A stretch of DNA of 64,000 nucleotides from Neolewinella antarctica (GCF_011927835.1 NZ_JAATJH010000002.1:372001-436000); one strand, 5' to 3'. Counted from the stretch's first letter, positions 54,121 to 62,882 are shown. A program made the numbers and translations. Notes: generated by a model not told the origin, from the letters alone.

Positions 54121-54161
54121 AAAGTAGAAAACCGCCCGGGAAACCTAGGTTCCCGGGCGGT
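54121..54161 (-). terminator. Rho-independent terminator of the TRAP operon
   Basis: On the minus strand ACCGCCCGGGAACC pairs with GGTTTCCCGGGCGGT across a short centre, followed by TTTTCTACTTT. It lies 62 bases after the dctP stop, so the kinase cluster downstream is a separate transcript. Confidence 0.8.
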
Positions 54162-54223
54162 GGATCGGCATTCAGTCGTCAACAAATTCTTGGTGGCGAG
54201 TCGACGGAGCGGGGGAGCGTTGA

Positions 54224-55351
54224 CTACTTTTCAATCTTGTCGTAGTAAGCCCGTTCCGTGATGGCGGACCAGGCTTTCGCCTTGGTGCGGAACGCATTGT
54301 AACTCGCGTAAACTTTATTGGCGACCGGGTCGGAGCCGATCAGTTCGGTGATCGCTTCCTCAGTGTATCCCCGCAGCGCGCTGAGTACGGCGTCCGGGAA
54401 TTCCTTCATGACCGTGCCTTCCGCCTTCATTTTTGCGAGGTATTCGCCGTTGCGCGCGTCGAACTCTGCGAGTACCCAGGCCTGTACGCGGAGGGTGGCG
54501 GTGTAGAGGATCTCCTTGAGGTCGGCGGGTAGTTTGTCGTGAGCGTCCTTATTGGCAAAAAACTCCAGTTGGGTGCCGGGCTCGTGCCAGCCGGGCGTAT
54601 AGTAGTACTTGGCTACTTTGTTGAGGCCGAGTTTGTAATCGTGGTAAGGCCCCACCCATTCGGTGGCGTCGATGACGCCGCGTTCGAGGTTGGTATAGAG
54701 CTCTCCCGGTGCGACGTTGATGGAAGCGCCGCCGGCTTTTTCGAGCGCTTTTCCGGCCAGACCGGGGATGCGCATTTTCAGCCCCTGAAGATCGGCTACC
54801 GAATTGATCTCTTTATTAAACCAGCCACCCATCTGCACGCCGGTGTTGCCGGCCAGGAAAGGGACTAGGTTAAAGGGTGCGTAGACTTCCTTCCACAACT
54901 CGTACCCCTCCGCGTCGCCGCCGATTAGCCAACTCTGTAGTTGCTGGCCGTTCATGCCGAAGGGGACGGCGGCGAAAAAGGCCGCCGCGGGCGTTTTCCC
55001 CTGCCAGTAGTAGGACGCGCCCGCGCCCATTTCGGTAGTGCCCGCCGCCGTGGTGTCGAAGCTTTCCAGCCCGGGAACGAGCTCGCCGGAACCGAATACC
55101 TTGATCTTGAAGCGTCCGCCGGACATGGTGTCCACCCACTCACTGAGTAAGTTGGCCGCCTCGCCGAAGACGGGGAAATTCTTTCCCCAGACGGTCGTCA
55201 TGCGCCAGTCGAACGTTTGCTTGAAAGCTTGCTTGGCACCCGCGCCCGCGCCCACCTGCTCCGTATCATCCGCACAACCGACGAGGGCCGTCGCGCCCAC
55301 TATGCCAGCGGCACCGAGGAGACCTTTTTTGAGAAATTCATTGCGTTTCAT
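54224..55351 (-). CDS. dctP: TRAP transporter solute-binding lipoprotein
   Basis: 375 residues with a lipoprotein-type signal (GAAGIVGATALVGC) then a TRAP binding domain: GQLQSW-type loop, FNLVPFLAGNTGVQMGGWFN, LQGLKMRIPGLAGKALEKAGG and EWVGPYHDYKLGL. These resemble binding proteins for alpha-keto acids or mannitol-like compounds. The flexible tether after the Cys reads VGAGAGAK, encoded by an antisense copy of the dispersed repeat (55236-55252). Dct subunits on both sides complete a TRAP system; substrate not predictable. Confidence 0.9.
   Translation of the reverse strand: MKRNEFLKKGLLGAAGIVGATALVGCADDTEQVGAGAGAKQAFKQTFDWRMTTVWGKNFPVFGEAANLLSEWVDTMSGGRFKIKVFGSGELVPGLESFDTTAAGTTEMGAGASYYWQGKTPAAAFFAAVPFGMNGQQLQSWLIGGDAEGYELWKEVYAPFNLVPFLAGNTGVQMGGWFNKEINSVADLQGLKMRIPGLAGKALEKAGGASINVAPGELYTNLERGVIDATEWVGPYHDYKLGLNKVAKYYYTPGWHEPGTQLEFFANKDAHDKLPADLKEILYTATLRVQAWVLAEFDARNGEYLAKMKAEGTVMKEFPDAVLSALRGYTEEAITELIGSDPVANKVYASYNAFRTKAKAWSAITERAYYDKIEK
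55236..55252 (+). repeat. Dispersed repeat copy in the dctP gene
   Basis: GCACCCGCGCCCGCGCC, antisense to the gene, encoding GAGAGA in the lipoprotein tether, the same protein position as in the M15 peptidase. Confidence 0.7.
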
Positions 55352-55363
55352 GGTAGTTGTATT

Positions 55364-56710
55364 TTATTTTATTAAGTAAATGATTTCGGGAAACAGGACG
55401 ATCAGCCCGATCACCAGCACCTGGATGATGATGAATGGAACGATGCCCCGGTAGAGGTGCTGGGTGGTGATGCCCGGCGGTGCCACGCCCTTGAGGTAGA
55501 AAAGCGAGAACCCGAAGGGAGGCGTTAGGAAAGAGGTTTGCAGGTTGATGGCCATCAGGATGCCCACCCACAGCATGTCGACTTCGTAGAGATCGAAAAT
55601 GGGTGTCACGACGGGCACGAAAATGAAGATGATCTCGATGAAGTCGATGAAGAACCCACAGATGAAAATGACGATCATTACGATGGCAAGAAAGGCCATG
55701 GCCGAGAGGTCGGCCGCCTGGATTAATTCGGTCAGGTATTCGTCTCCGCCCAGGGTGCGGAAGACGAGCGTGAAGGTGGTCGCCCCCAGCAGGATCCAGA
55801 AAACCATGGCGGTGAGCTTCGCCGTTTGCTGCATCACCTGGCGCAGTATGTCGAGCGTCAGCCGCCCTTCGATGAGCGTCAGGACGGTTGCCCCGATGGC
55901 CCCGACGGCGGCGGCCTCCGTCGGCGAAGCGATGCCGGCGAAGATGGACCCCAGCACGGCCAGGATCAGTAGCATCGGCAGGACGAATGCTTTAAGCACT
56001 CGCCCCAGAAAACCCGGGCCCCGGAACGCGGCGATCTCTTCCGGCGAGACGGAAGGTGCCCAGTGGGGGCGGAGGATACTTATGACGGCGATGTAGACAA
56101 TGTAGGCGACCACGAGCAAGAAGCCGGGAACGAACGCCGCGCGGAACATCGTGCCGACGTCCACCTGTGCCGCCCCCTGGGTGCTGGCGTTGATCTGTTC
56201 GGCCAGTAGGATGAGGACGACGGAAGGCGGGATGATCTGGCCTAGAGTCCCGGAAGAGCAGATGACGCCGGTGGCTAGCTCTGGTCGGTAACCGCGCTTG
56301 AGCATCACCGGCAGACTGATGACGCCCATCGTCACGACGGTTGCCCCGACGATACCCGTCGAGGCGGCGAGCATGGCACCCACCAGCACCACCGAGATGG
56401 CCAGCCCGCCCTTCAGCCGGCCGAGCAGGTTCGCCATCGTTTCGAGGAGACTCTCGGCCAGGCCGGACTTTTCCAGCATGATGCCCATGAAAATGAACAG
56501 CGGCACGGCCATCAGCATGAAGTTGTCGATCGTGCCCATGAACCGATTCGGCAGGAGACTCAGGTCCCGCATACCGATGGCGTCGGGGACGAAGACCATC
56601 AGGATCAACGCGAACAGGGTAGACACGCCCGCCAGCGTAAACGCCACCGGGTAACCCTTAAGAATGAGCAGAAAGATGATGCCGAATAGCAACAGTGCGA
56701 GTGCACCCAT
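55364..56710 (-). CDS. dctM: TRAP transporter large permease
   Basis: 448 residues with about 12 membrane helices from the start at 56710 (MGALALLLFGIIFLLILKGYP). Family signatures include GVISLPVMLKRGYRPELATGVICSSGTLGQIIPPSVVLILLAEQ near 145-190 and the charged loop FGFSLFYLKGVAPP near the end. It couples sodium flow to uptake of the ligand delivered by DctP. 12 bases separate it from dctP. Confidence 0.92.
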   Translation of the reverse strand: MGALALLLFGIIFLLILKGYPVAFTLAGVSTLFALILMVFVPDAIGMRDLSLLPNRFMGTIDNFMLMAVPLFIFMGIMLEKSGLAESLLETMANLLGRLKGGLAISVVLVGAMLAASTGIVGATVVTMGVISLPVMLKRGYRPELATGVICSSGTLGQIIPPSVVLILLAEQINASTQGAAQVDVGTMFRAAFVPGFLLVVAYIVYIAVISILRPHWAPSVSPEEIAAFRGPGFLGRVLKAFVLPMLLILAVLGSIFAGIASPTEAAAVGAIGATVLTLIEGRLTLDILRQVMQQTAKLTAMVFWILLGATTFTLVFRTLGGDEYLTELIQAADLSAMAFLAIVMIVIFICGFFIDFIEIIFIFVPVVTPIFDLYEVDMLWVGILMAINLQTSFLTPPFGFSLFYLKGVAPPGITTQHLYRGIVPFIIIQVLVIGLIVLFPEIIYLIK

Positions 56711-56815
56711 GGGAGGTTGGTTTTTTCGCTGCCCGGCCCGGCAAACGGGCAAAGCGGTGGTCGGCCCGCCGGTGACGGGTCGGAATAACGGAGCGATATT
56801 GTAGGGGAAAGGAGA

Positions 56816-57313
56816 CTACCGCTGGCGGAGCGTCTGCACGGAGCGCAGCGCCAGGGCCAGCCCCTGGATCAGGAGCAGCACAAAGCCGAACAGGATGATG
56901 AACTTCAGCACCCAGACGGCCGGCAGTCCGCTCGGTTGGGAGGATACTTCGCCTAACTTGAAGGAGTTATAGGCGTACTTCCAGCACGTAAAAATGGCGA
57001 CCAGACACCACGGTAACAGAAAAAAAGCGGTGCCTAGTAAGTCGACCCAGGCCCGGCGACGCTCGCTCCACTTGGCGTAAAACAAATCTACCCGTACGTG
57101 GCTGTCGTGCTTTAGCGCGTAGCCCGAAGAGAACAGGAACGAGAGGGCAAAAAAGTAAGTCGTCAGCTCGCCGAGTTGCTGGTTGAACGAACCGAATCCG
57201 TACCGCATCACCACCAGGAAGAAGATCACGGCTACCATCAGCGCGGTGCTCCAGGCGGCCAGGCGGCCGACGCGCTCGCTGATGGCTTCCAGAAAATTAA
57301 TGGTGGTCTGCAT
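56816..57313 (-). CDS. dctQ: TRAP transporter small permease
   Basis: 165 residues with four membrane helices. The short conserved DctQ pattern is present (RYGFGSFNQQLGELTTYFFALSFLFSSGYALKHDSHVRVDLFY, near 33-75). It pairs with the large permease as the membrane part of the TRAP carrier. The gene lies between the porin and dctM genes, 105 bases before dctM. Confidence 0.9.
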   Translation of the reverse strand: MQTTINFLEAISERVGRLAAWSTALMVAVIFFLVVMRYGFGSFNQQLGELTTYFFALSFLFSSGYALKHDSHVRVDLFYAKWSERRRAWVDLLGTAFFLLPWCLVAIFTCWKYAYNSFKLGEVSSQPSGLPAVWVLKFIILFGFVLLLIQGLALALRSVQTLRQR

Positions 57314-57365
57314 GAGGAAGGTGTTTGGGTGGGATGATAATGCCGGTGCGGTGCCTGAAGCAAGC

Positions 57366-58625
57366 TTACATGAAGAAGTGAAACTGCAGGCGGAATTGCT
57401 GCTGGTTGACCTCCTCGTTAATGTTGATGCCGTGGTACTCGCCGGTGACTTTCATGTTGTGGCCCGAGATGAAGTAGTTCACGCCGGCGTTGATCGAGTT
57501 GCCGTCAGTGGCTTCGGCTTCGTAATCGCGGGTCTGGTAGGACAGATACGGCATCACTTTCTTGCCCGGAAGCAGGTAGCCTAGCTCACCGTAGAAAACA
57601 CTGCCGGTGGCGGCGCGGACGGCTACGTTGGTGTTCGACTGGTTCGGTCCGTAATCGAAGTTGTAGTAAGCGGTGTAGGCGTGGAGCATCCCGTTGGCGC
57701 CCTTTTCACCGAAGGGCAGTTCCAAAAAGGCATCCACGGAAAGGTGAGTAACGTTGTGGTAGTCGAGCGTTTCTCCGCTGGGGTTCGACACCGATCCTTT
57801 CGGCACGGCGTAGAAGCCGGCACCCAGGTTGAATATCTTCTTGCCGCCGAGGTAGCTACCGACGTAGAAGGGTAGGGCATTGCCTTCGGTATCCCAGAAA
57901 CTGTAGCTGAAGTACCCTTCGTAGATGCGTTTGCCACCGTCGGGTAGCGACCAGGCACCGTACTGGGCCGTGCCCGTGCCGTCGCTCGGCGCTTCCGATA
58001 AACCACCGCCCATGCGGGGGTCGGAGATGGCGACGCGGTAGTTGAAGGCGTCGCCAAACGTACCCTTTACGTACAGGCCGAGTTTTCGGGCGAACTGGTT
58101 CGTCAGACCGATGTCGTTCCAGTGGACGAACGGGCGGGTCGCGTCCAGGGTCATCAGGTTGATGGTACTGAGATTGGACATCCGGCTGAGCCCCTGCCAG
58201 TAGTGCAGGCCGTAGCCGACCTGGACGTACTTGTTGAAATTGTACTCGCCCCAGGCGTCGTGCAGGAACATTTGCGGCCCGTCGCCCCCGTTACCGAGCG
58301 CGTCGAGATTATTTGGGTCGAGGCTGTTGAGACCGAACTGCATGAAGATCTGAAACTTTGGGGAGAACTTAGATAGGAAGGCAAAGCGCGACCGGCGGAT
58401 GGAAGATTGGATGCGGTTGTCCGCGTCCTCCCGTAGATCGGATACCGCCCAGAATTGCTGCCAGGTCAGGAAACGAACGAAGGCCGAGCCATCTTCATTC
58501 AGGTTCAGCTTCATCGGTTTGTAAGGGAATGTCTTCGGTATGGGCACCTCCGGAGCGGCTTGTGCCGTGAGGCAAAGAGCACCACTAAAAAAGAGCACGA
58601 CCGAAAAGAGTAAACGTATCAGCAT
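57366..58625 (-). CDS. Outer-membrane porin of the TRAP operon
   Basis: 419 residues with a signal peptide (LLFSVVLFFSGALCLTAQ). The mature part has long barrel strands (FVRFLTWQQFWAVSDL, YVQVGYGLHYWQGLSRM, VKGTFGDAFNYRVAISDP) and ends QQFRLQFHFFM. It resembles Bacteroidota porins that precede TRAP or other carrier genes. Placement 52 bases upstream of dctQ indicates one operon that moves the substrate across both membranes. Specificity unknown. Confidence 0.82.
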   Translation of the reverse strand: MLIRLLFSVVLFFSGALCLTAQAAPEVPIPKTFPYKPMKLNLNEDGSAFVRFLTWQQFWAVSDLREDADNRIQSSIRRSRFAFLSKFSPKFQIFMQFGLNSLDPNNLDALGNGGDGPQMFLHDAWGEYNFNKYVQVGYGLHYWQGLSRMSNLSTINLMTLDATRPFVHWNDIGLTNQFARKLGLYVKGTFGDAFNYRVAISDPRMGGGLSEAPSDGTGTAQYGAWSLPDGGKRIYEGYFSYSFWDTEGNALPFYVGSYLGGKKIFNLGAGFYAVPKGSVSNPSGETLDYHNVTHLSVDAFLELPFGEKGANGMLHAYTAYYNFDYGPNQSNTNVAVRAATGSVFYGELGYLLPGKKVMPYLSYQTRDYEAEATDGNSINAGVNYFISGHNMKVTGEYHGININEEVNQQQFRLQFHFFM

Positions 58626-58779
58626 AATTGAATAATCGAATAGTTAAATATTCCAATACTCAAATATAGTATCGCTCAAGCTTGCCGTCCAAATTTTTGC
58701 GTAAAAATTCGGCGCAGCCGATAAAGTTGGTGCTTTAGATTACTCTAATGAATGGTTGCCAAACATAATTCTGCTGGGC

Positions 58780-59070
58780 CTACAGGAAAAGCTCCAAAAT
58801 TCGGAGTGCTTTTTCGTTCTCAATGCGGTAGAAAACCATGTTGGCCTTTTTGGCCGACCGCAAAATCCCCTTACTCTTCATCTGCAGCAGGTGGTAAGAG
58901 GCAGCAGCTTGCTCGATGTTCAGGGCCTCCTGGATATTGCTTACCGTCAGCGTGGGGTTGTCTTTCAATAGGTCGATAATGGCCAGCCTGACGGGGTGGG
59001 CGAGGGATTTCATGATGTCGGCCGTGCTTTCCAGCACGGCAAAGTCGATGCGGCTCTTGAAATTTTCCAT
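58780..59070 (-). CDS. ArsR-family transcriptional regulator
   Basis: 96 residues from 59070 (MENFKSRIDFAVLESTADIMKSLAHPVRLAIIDLL). The winged helix runs LTVSNIQEALNIEQAAASYHLLQMKSKGIL and ends YRIENEKALRILE. No Cys pair is present at the usual metal-binding position, so it may sense something other than metal. It is upstream of and codirectional with the porin-TRAP operon by 154 bases and may regulate it (inference). Confidence 0.82.
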   Translation of the reverse strand: MENFKSRIDFAVLESTADIMKSLAHPVRLAIIDLLKDNPTLTVSNIQEALNIEQAAASYHLLQMKSKGILRSAKKANMVFYRIENEKALRILELFL

Positions 59071-59282
59071 GCGGGGGGTAGGGTAGGGGCACAAGATAGG
59101 TTTCTGACGCTGCTTGTAGAAAGATTAACGGCCTCTAGCCGCCTTATGACTACGGTCAGCTTCTCCCACTGCCAGCAGCATAACTAAAAAAAGCAATGAT
59201 CCCAATGGCGTGATATTAGCAATTGAGCGTAGCGAATAAACCGGCAGTAGTATCCCTGACCAACGCAGGTAACACTATAAAA

Positions 59283-59380
59283 GGCGGTAGCTGAGCGCAG
59301 CGAATGCAGCAGCGGTAGCACCGCGAAGCAGCTACGAAGTAAAATCAAATATCGCATATCGTATATCGTATATCGCCAAT
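59283..59380. repeat. Composite repeat GGTAGC plus ATATCGC tract
   Basis: GGTAGCTGAGCGCAGCGAATG at 59284-59304 is followed by AGCGGTAGC and then ATATCGCATATCGTATATCG. Closely matches the copy at 50520-50600. Occupies the 315-bp gap between the ArsR and dinB genes. Confidence 0.6.
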
Positions 59381-59385
59381 CATTC

Positions 59386-60504
59386 CTATTCTTCCTCCCC
59401 ATCAAAAGGCAACAACAACTGCACCCCAACCCCACCTTCCTGCTCCAAATTAGAAACCGACAAACCCAACAGCCGCACCACCGGCACCGCCTCGATGTTC
59501 TCATCTAACAACTCGTAAGCCGCTTCCTTCAGCTTCGCCAGCGTCCGAATCTCTCCACCAAAACTCCGCGAGCGGGTGTGGATGATAAACTCCGGCGTTT
59601 TCATCTTCAGGGTAAGCGTCCGCCCGAAGTTTTGCCGCTCGGTGAGGTAATTAAAAATCTTTTCGGCCAGCCAGTCGAGCTTGTCGCGCATGACGGCGCG
59701 GGTGCTGACGTCGTCGGAGTAGGTCCGTTCCGCGCCAACGGACTTTCGGTCCCGATTTGGGTTCACCGGGCGGTTATCGAGGTTGTTGACGATCTGGTAG
59801 AGCTTGCGGCCGAACTTGCCGAAACGGGTCGCCATCTCGAACTCGGTGAGGGCAACGAGGTCGGCGCCGGTCCGGAAACCCATCTTTTCCATCCGCTCGG
59901 CCCCTTTTTTGCCGACACCATGGAAATCCTTGACCCGCAACTGCGCGATGAAGTCCGGTGCCTCGGCCTGGGTGATCACCTTCATGCCGTTCGGCTTGTT
60001 GATGTCCGAAGCGACTTTGGCCAGAAATTTGTTGAAACTGATGCCAGCAGAGGCGGTCAGGCCGGTTACGTCGAGAATGTCTTTACGGATTGCCTTAGCA
60101 ATCAACGTCGCGGAAAGCGGTCCTTTTTTAGGGACGGTGACGTCTAGGTAAGCTTCGTCGAGCGAGAGGGGTTCGACGAGGTCGGTATAGGATAAAAAGA
60201 TCTCCCGGATCTGCTCGGAAACTTCTTTATACCGGGGGAAATTAGACTTCACGAAAATTAAATCAGGGCACATCCGCTGCGCGGTGATGCTCGGCATGGC
60301 GGAGCGGACGCCGTAGACTCGCGCCTCGTAACTGGCCGCCATCACCACGCCGCGCCGCTTGGACCCACCGACGGCTACGGGCTTACCGCGCAGCTCGGGG
60401 TTGTCGAGTTGCTCCACGGAGGCGTAGAAGGCATCCATGTCGACGTGGATGATCTTGCGGTCGCTACTGGGGGGCGGTCGGTTGGCTTTTCGCTTCCATT
60501 TCAT
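59386..60504 (-). CDS. dinB: DNA polymerase IV
   Basis: 372 residues: palm residues HVDMDAFYASVEQ near 21 and SLDEAYLDVT near 117, KFLAKVASDINKPNG in the finger/palm border, helix-hairpin-helix VKDFHGVGKKGAERMEKMG near 190, and the little finger to about 350. It copies damaged DNA with low fidelity. The ATG lies 41 bases inside the preceding gene, an unusually long overlap; no later start would preserve the first motif. The C-terminus ends LLPFDGEEE without an obvious clamp-binding peptide other than QLLLPF. Confidence 0.92.
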   Translation of the reverse strand: MKWKRKANRPPPSSDRKIIHVDMDAFYASVEQLDNPELRGKPVAVGGSKRRGVVMAASYEARVYGVRSAMPSITAQRMCPDLIFVKSNFPRYKEVSEQIREIFLSYTDLVEPLSLDEAYLDVTVPKKGPLSATLIAKAIRKDILDVTGLTASAGISFNKFLAKVASDINKPNGMKVITQAEAPDFIAQLRVKDFHGVGKKGAERMEKMGFRTGADLVALTEFEMATRFGKFGRKLYQIVNNLDNRPVNPNRDRKSVGAERTYSDDVSTRAVMRDKLDWLAEKIFNYLTERQNFGRTLTLKMKTPEFIIHTRSRSFGGEIRTLAKLKEAAYELLDENIEAVPVVRLLGLSVSNLEQEGGVGVQLLLPFDGEEE

Positions 60505-60901
60505 GCATCAGTACCTCGGTGTCTTGCGTGAGGTCATCTAGTTTACGCTTGCCCTCGGTGGAGAGTTCGTCGCCTTCGCTACGTAACAGGTCTTCGAGTT
60601 CGCCGCGGCGCTCGACCAGCTCGTTGAGGCGGTCCAGCGCGCCGGAGTCTTTGACTTTTTGGGCGCGGTCTTTCAGGTCGGCATACAGTTTGTCGAGCTT
60701 GTCGAGGGCATCGTCGTACTTGCCTTCGTTCATCTTTACTTTTTCGGATTTCAGCAGTTTCCAGGCATCGCCACCGATGTCACGCACTTTACCGACCATC
60801 TCGCGGCTCTGCGCTTTCTCTGTTGCGTCGCCCAAAAAGTAGTTGTAGCCCACGATCCCCACGACGAGTACTAGGCCGATTTTTAAAATAAATTTGATCA
60901 T
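60464..60901 (-). CDS. Membrane-anchored coiled-coil protein
   Basis: 145 residues with one N-terminal membrane helix (FILKIGLVLVVGIVGYNYFLG) and a strongly charged helical body (KLLKSEKVKMNEGKYDDALDKLDKLYADLKDRA) with heptad pattern, ending QPTAPQ. Probably an inner-membrane protein with a cytoplasmic or periplasmic coiled coil. The last 41 bases overlap the dinB start. No family or function recognised. Confidence 0.65.
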   Translation of the reverse strand: MIKFILKIGLVLVVGIVGYNYFLGDATEKAQSREMVGKVRDIGGDAWKLLKSEKVKMNEGKYDDALDKLDKLYADLKDRAQKVKDSGALDRLNELVERRGELEDLLRSEGDELSTEGKRKLDDLTQDTEVLMHEMEAKSQPTAPQ

Positions 60902-60966
60902 AGTTTCCGGTAGTATTAAACCCGCAAGGTAAGGCGGTAGGAAGAAGTAGGCGGTAGCGATGTTAC

Positions 60967-61049
<83 letters not shown>

Positions 61050-61058
61050 TCCTAATAA

Positions 61059-61075
61059 TGCGCGGTCGCGGGTGC
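61059..61075 (-). repeat. Dispersed repeat copy next to the CTACCGC array
   Basis: TGCGCGGTCGCGGGTGC, exact 16-bp core, ten bases after the heptamer array. Confidence 0.8.
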
Positions 61076-61101
61076 CAAGCAACTCCGGGAAAAGCAAAGA
61101 T

Positions 61102-62112
61102 CTACCACATCAGCCAGTGTCCTTTAAGCTTACCCTCGCTGTACTCCAGCGCCGGTGCCGGTAACTTGATGAAATCCAACGCCCCGAGCACCAGGCGGAC
61201 CCACCGCTTTTTCGTGGGGATGCGGCTGAGGTAGACGTCCGGGCTCAGGAACACCTGCCGGTAGCCCTCTTTTTCGTACCGAAAACGTTGACCGTTCTCG
61301 GTCCAGCCATTACCGTAAGCGCCGTAAACGTTCTCGGAGCCGTACCCTACGGCGACGTTTAGCCAGGTCGGGAGTCGAGATTTTGGGAAGAATGCCTTCG
61401 GGTTAGCACTCAGCCAAATGGTTTGTGCATTGTAATCTTTGAGGTAGCGCTCAAGGAGATTTTCTCCGAACCGCGTCCGGCTCGGATAGGAGAGGTTACT
61501 GATGGCCCCGTTTCCGTTGGTGACGGGCACGTCCGGATGGTCCCGCAGATCGTTGGATACCTTCAGTAGAATCCGTTGCTCCTTCCAGGCGATGTCCTGA
61601 ACCGTAAAGAGTAAACTACCGCTCAGGTTAGCCCCCATGTCCGACCAGCTAAAGCCCCACTCGGCGGAGTAGCCGTCCATTACTTCGATCGTCCCCTGCA
61701 GTAAATTGGCGACTCCGAGGGCGGCGTACCGAGCCGCCGGCCGTTTCATGCCCGCCCAGCGCAGGCCGGCGAAAGAATAGCGACTGAAGATGTAAGCGGA
61801 AAAAGCGTGGCCCGCCTTGTCCATTTGGTTCCATTCCCCCCAGTCGTCAAAGGAACGTAGCGGCGCTCGTTCGTAGTCCGCGTACCAGGCTTGGTACAGC
61901 CCGTAGCTAGCGGACCCGTAGAGTGCCGCACCGACGCCCAGTGAGGTGTAGAAACGCCCGGCACTGAACGTACTGTCGGGGCGTAGCCAATTGTCCGCCG
62001 CGACGCCCTCGAGGGGATCACGCTCTGTGAAATCAGGATTTATCGGGCGGCCCTGCCCCGATAGAATGGGCGTCCACAGGGTGAAAAGTAGTAGAAGTTG
62101 TAAATGGCTCAT
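61102..62112 (-). CDS. DUF2279 family outer-membrane-associated protein
   Basis: 336 residues with a signal peptide (LLLLFTLWTPILSGQ). It matches DUF2279 (YfiM-like) proteins: SLGVGAALYGSASYGLYQAWY, DKAGHAFSAYIFSRYSF near 95-110 with a conserved His, EVMDGYSAEWGFSWSDMGANLSGSL near 155-180, then NAKAFFPKSRLPTWLNVAVGYG. The family is envelope-associated with unknown function. Confidence 0.8.
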   Translation of the reverse strand: MSHLQLLLLFTLWTPILSGQGRPINPDFTERDPLEGVAADNWLRPDSTFSAGRFYTSLGVGAALYGSASYGLYQAWYADYERAPLRSFDDWGEWNQMDKAGHAFSAYIFSRYSFAGLRWAGMKRPAARYAALGVANLLQGTIEVMDGYSAEWGFSWSDMGANLSGSLLFTVQDIAWKEQRILLKVSNDLRDHPDVPVTNGNGAISNLSYPSRTRFGENLLERYLKDYNAQTIWLSANPKAFFPKSRLPTWLNVAVGYGSENVYGAYGNGWTENGQRFRYEKEGYRQVFLSPDVYLSRIPTKKRWVRLVLGALDFIKLPAPALEYSEGKLKGHWLMW

Positions 62113-62613
62113 TCGGTGGTGAAAATATCTTAAAAGAAAAAGTTTGACTCCTAATTTGCATTTTGGAACGGTAAGGTGCCATAAACTGCGTGTGAAGTGG
62201 AAATACCGGTAGATTAGTTGGCGGATGGCTCTTACGTTAGTGTATCATTCGGCGTATCCGCGCGGTGCAAGTTGATAAATATTTTACTGCTGGGTTGTAC
62301 AAATACAATAATTATCGCATATTTGTCTTACTGTCGTCGGTAAAGCTACTTCGCTTGTTCCGTAGACGGTTTATACTTTATGGGATACTGGCACAAGTGG
62401 CCATCATCTCACTTTCAACATAGCACAGCGTTCGCCAGGAGCGACCTACTTCGTCTTCTGTATTTATCCCTGGCATTGACGTTTCTCTCATTTAAACCTA
62501 GTTTTTTCTTTTTTATATTTACCTACTTCAGGCAGTAACACAAGTCTCTCACTGAAACTGACCAAACTTATTTGCACGTAAGCGTTGCTAACGCCGAAGA
62601 TTCTTTTAGTAGG
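62113..62613. other. Intergenic region, mostly empty
   Basis: About 500 bp upstream of the hairpin at 62614. It contains a shortened dispersed repeat (GCGCGGTGCAAG at 62261-62272, core lost) and an A/T-rich stretch at 62495-62525. No gene with a start codon and conserved look. Confidence 0.4.
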
Positions 62614-62647
62614 AAGCCGCCCCCGAGCAATCGGGGGCGGTTTCTTC
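62614..62647 (+). terminator. Strong terminator hairpin, possible end of a small RNA
   Basis: AAGCCGCCCCCGA-GCAA-TCGGGGGCGGTTTCTT, a long GC stem with a T-rich tail, on the plus strand. No plus-strand gene ends nearby, so it may terminate a small RNA transcribed from about 62530. Confidence 0.6.
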
Positions 62648-62693
62648 ATTCAAAAAGAAACTTTTCCCAAGTTAAAAATATTTGATGGTCACC

Positions 62694-62724
62694 TTGTCTA
62701 TTTACGATAACCGAATTACCTTTG
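62694..62724 (+). promoter_or_regulatory. Bacteroidota-type promoter of tRNA-Lys
   Basis: TTG at 62694-62696, a 20-base spacer and a perfect TACCTTTG at 62717-62724, 26 bases before the tRNA. Confidence 0.75.
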
Positions 62725-62750
62725 CGTCGCTTTAGAGATGAAGTAGTGAT

Positions 62751-62824
62751 GATTCCTTAGCTCAGCCGGTTAGAGCATCTGACTTTTAATCAGAGGGTCC
62801 TGGGTTCGATCCCCAGAGGGGTCA
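62751..62824 (+). tRNA. tRNA-Lys (anticodon TTT)
   Basis: 74 bases with a standard cloverleaf: acceptor GATTCCT/AGGGGTC, D arm GCTC/GAGC, anticodon stem TCTGA/TCAGA around CTTTTAA (anticodon TTT), T arm CTGGG/CCCAG with TTCGATC loop. CCA is not encoded. It has its own promoter and terminator. Confidence 0.97.
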
Positions 62825-62833
62825 CTTTATAAA

Positions 62834-62865
62834 ACCTCGTTCGCTAACGCGAACGGGGTTTTTTT
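62834..62865 (+). terminator. Terminator of tRNA-Lys
   Basis: ACCTCGTTCG pairs with CGAACGGGGT around a CTAACG loop, followed by seven T. Starts ten bases after the tRNA. Confidence 0.85.
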
Positions 62866-62882
62866 GGTCGCGCCACGTGCGC

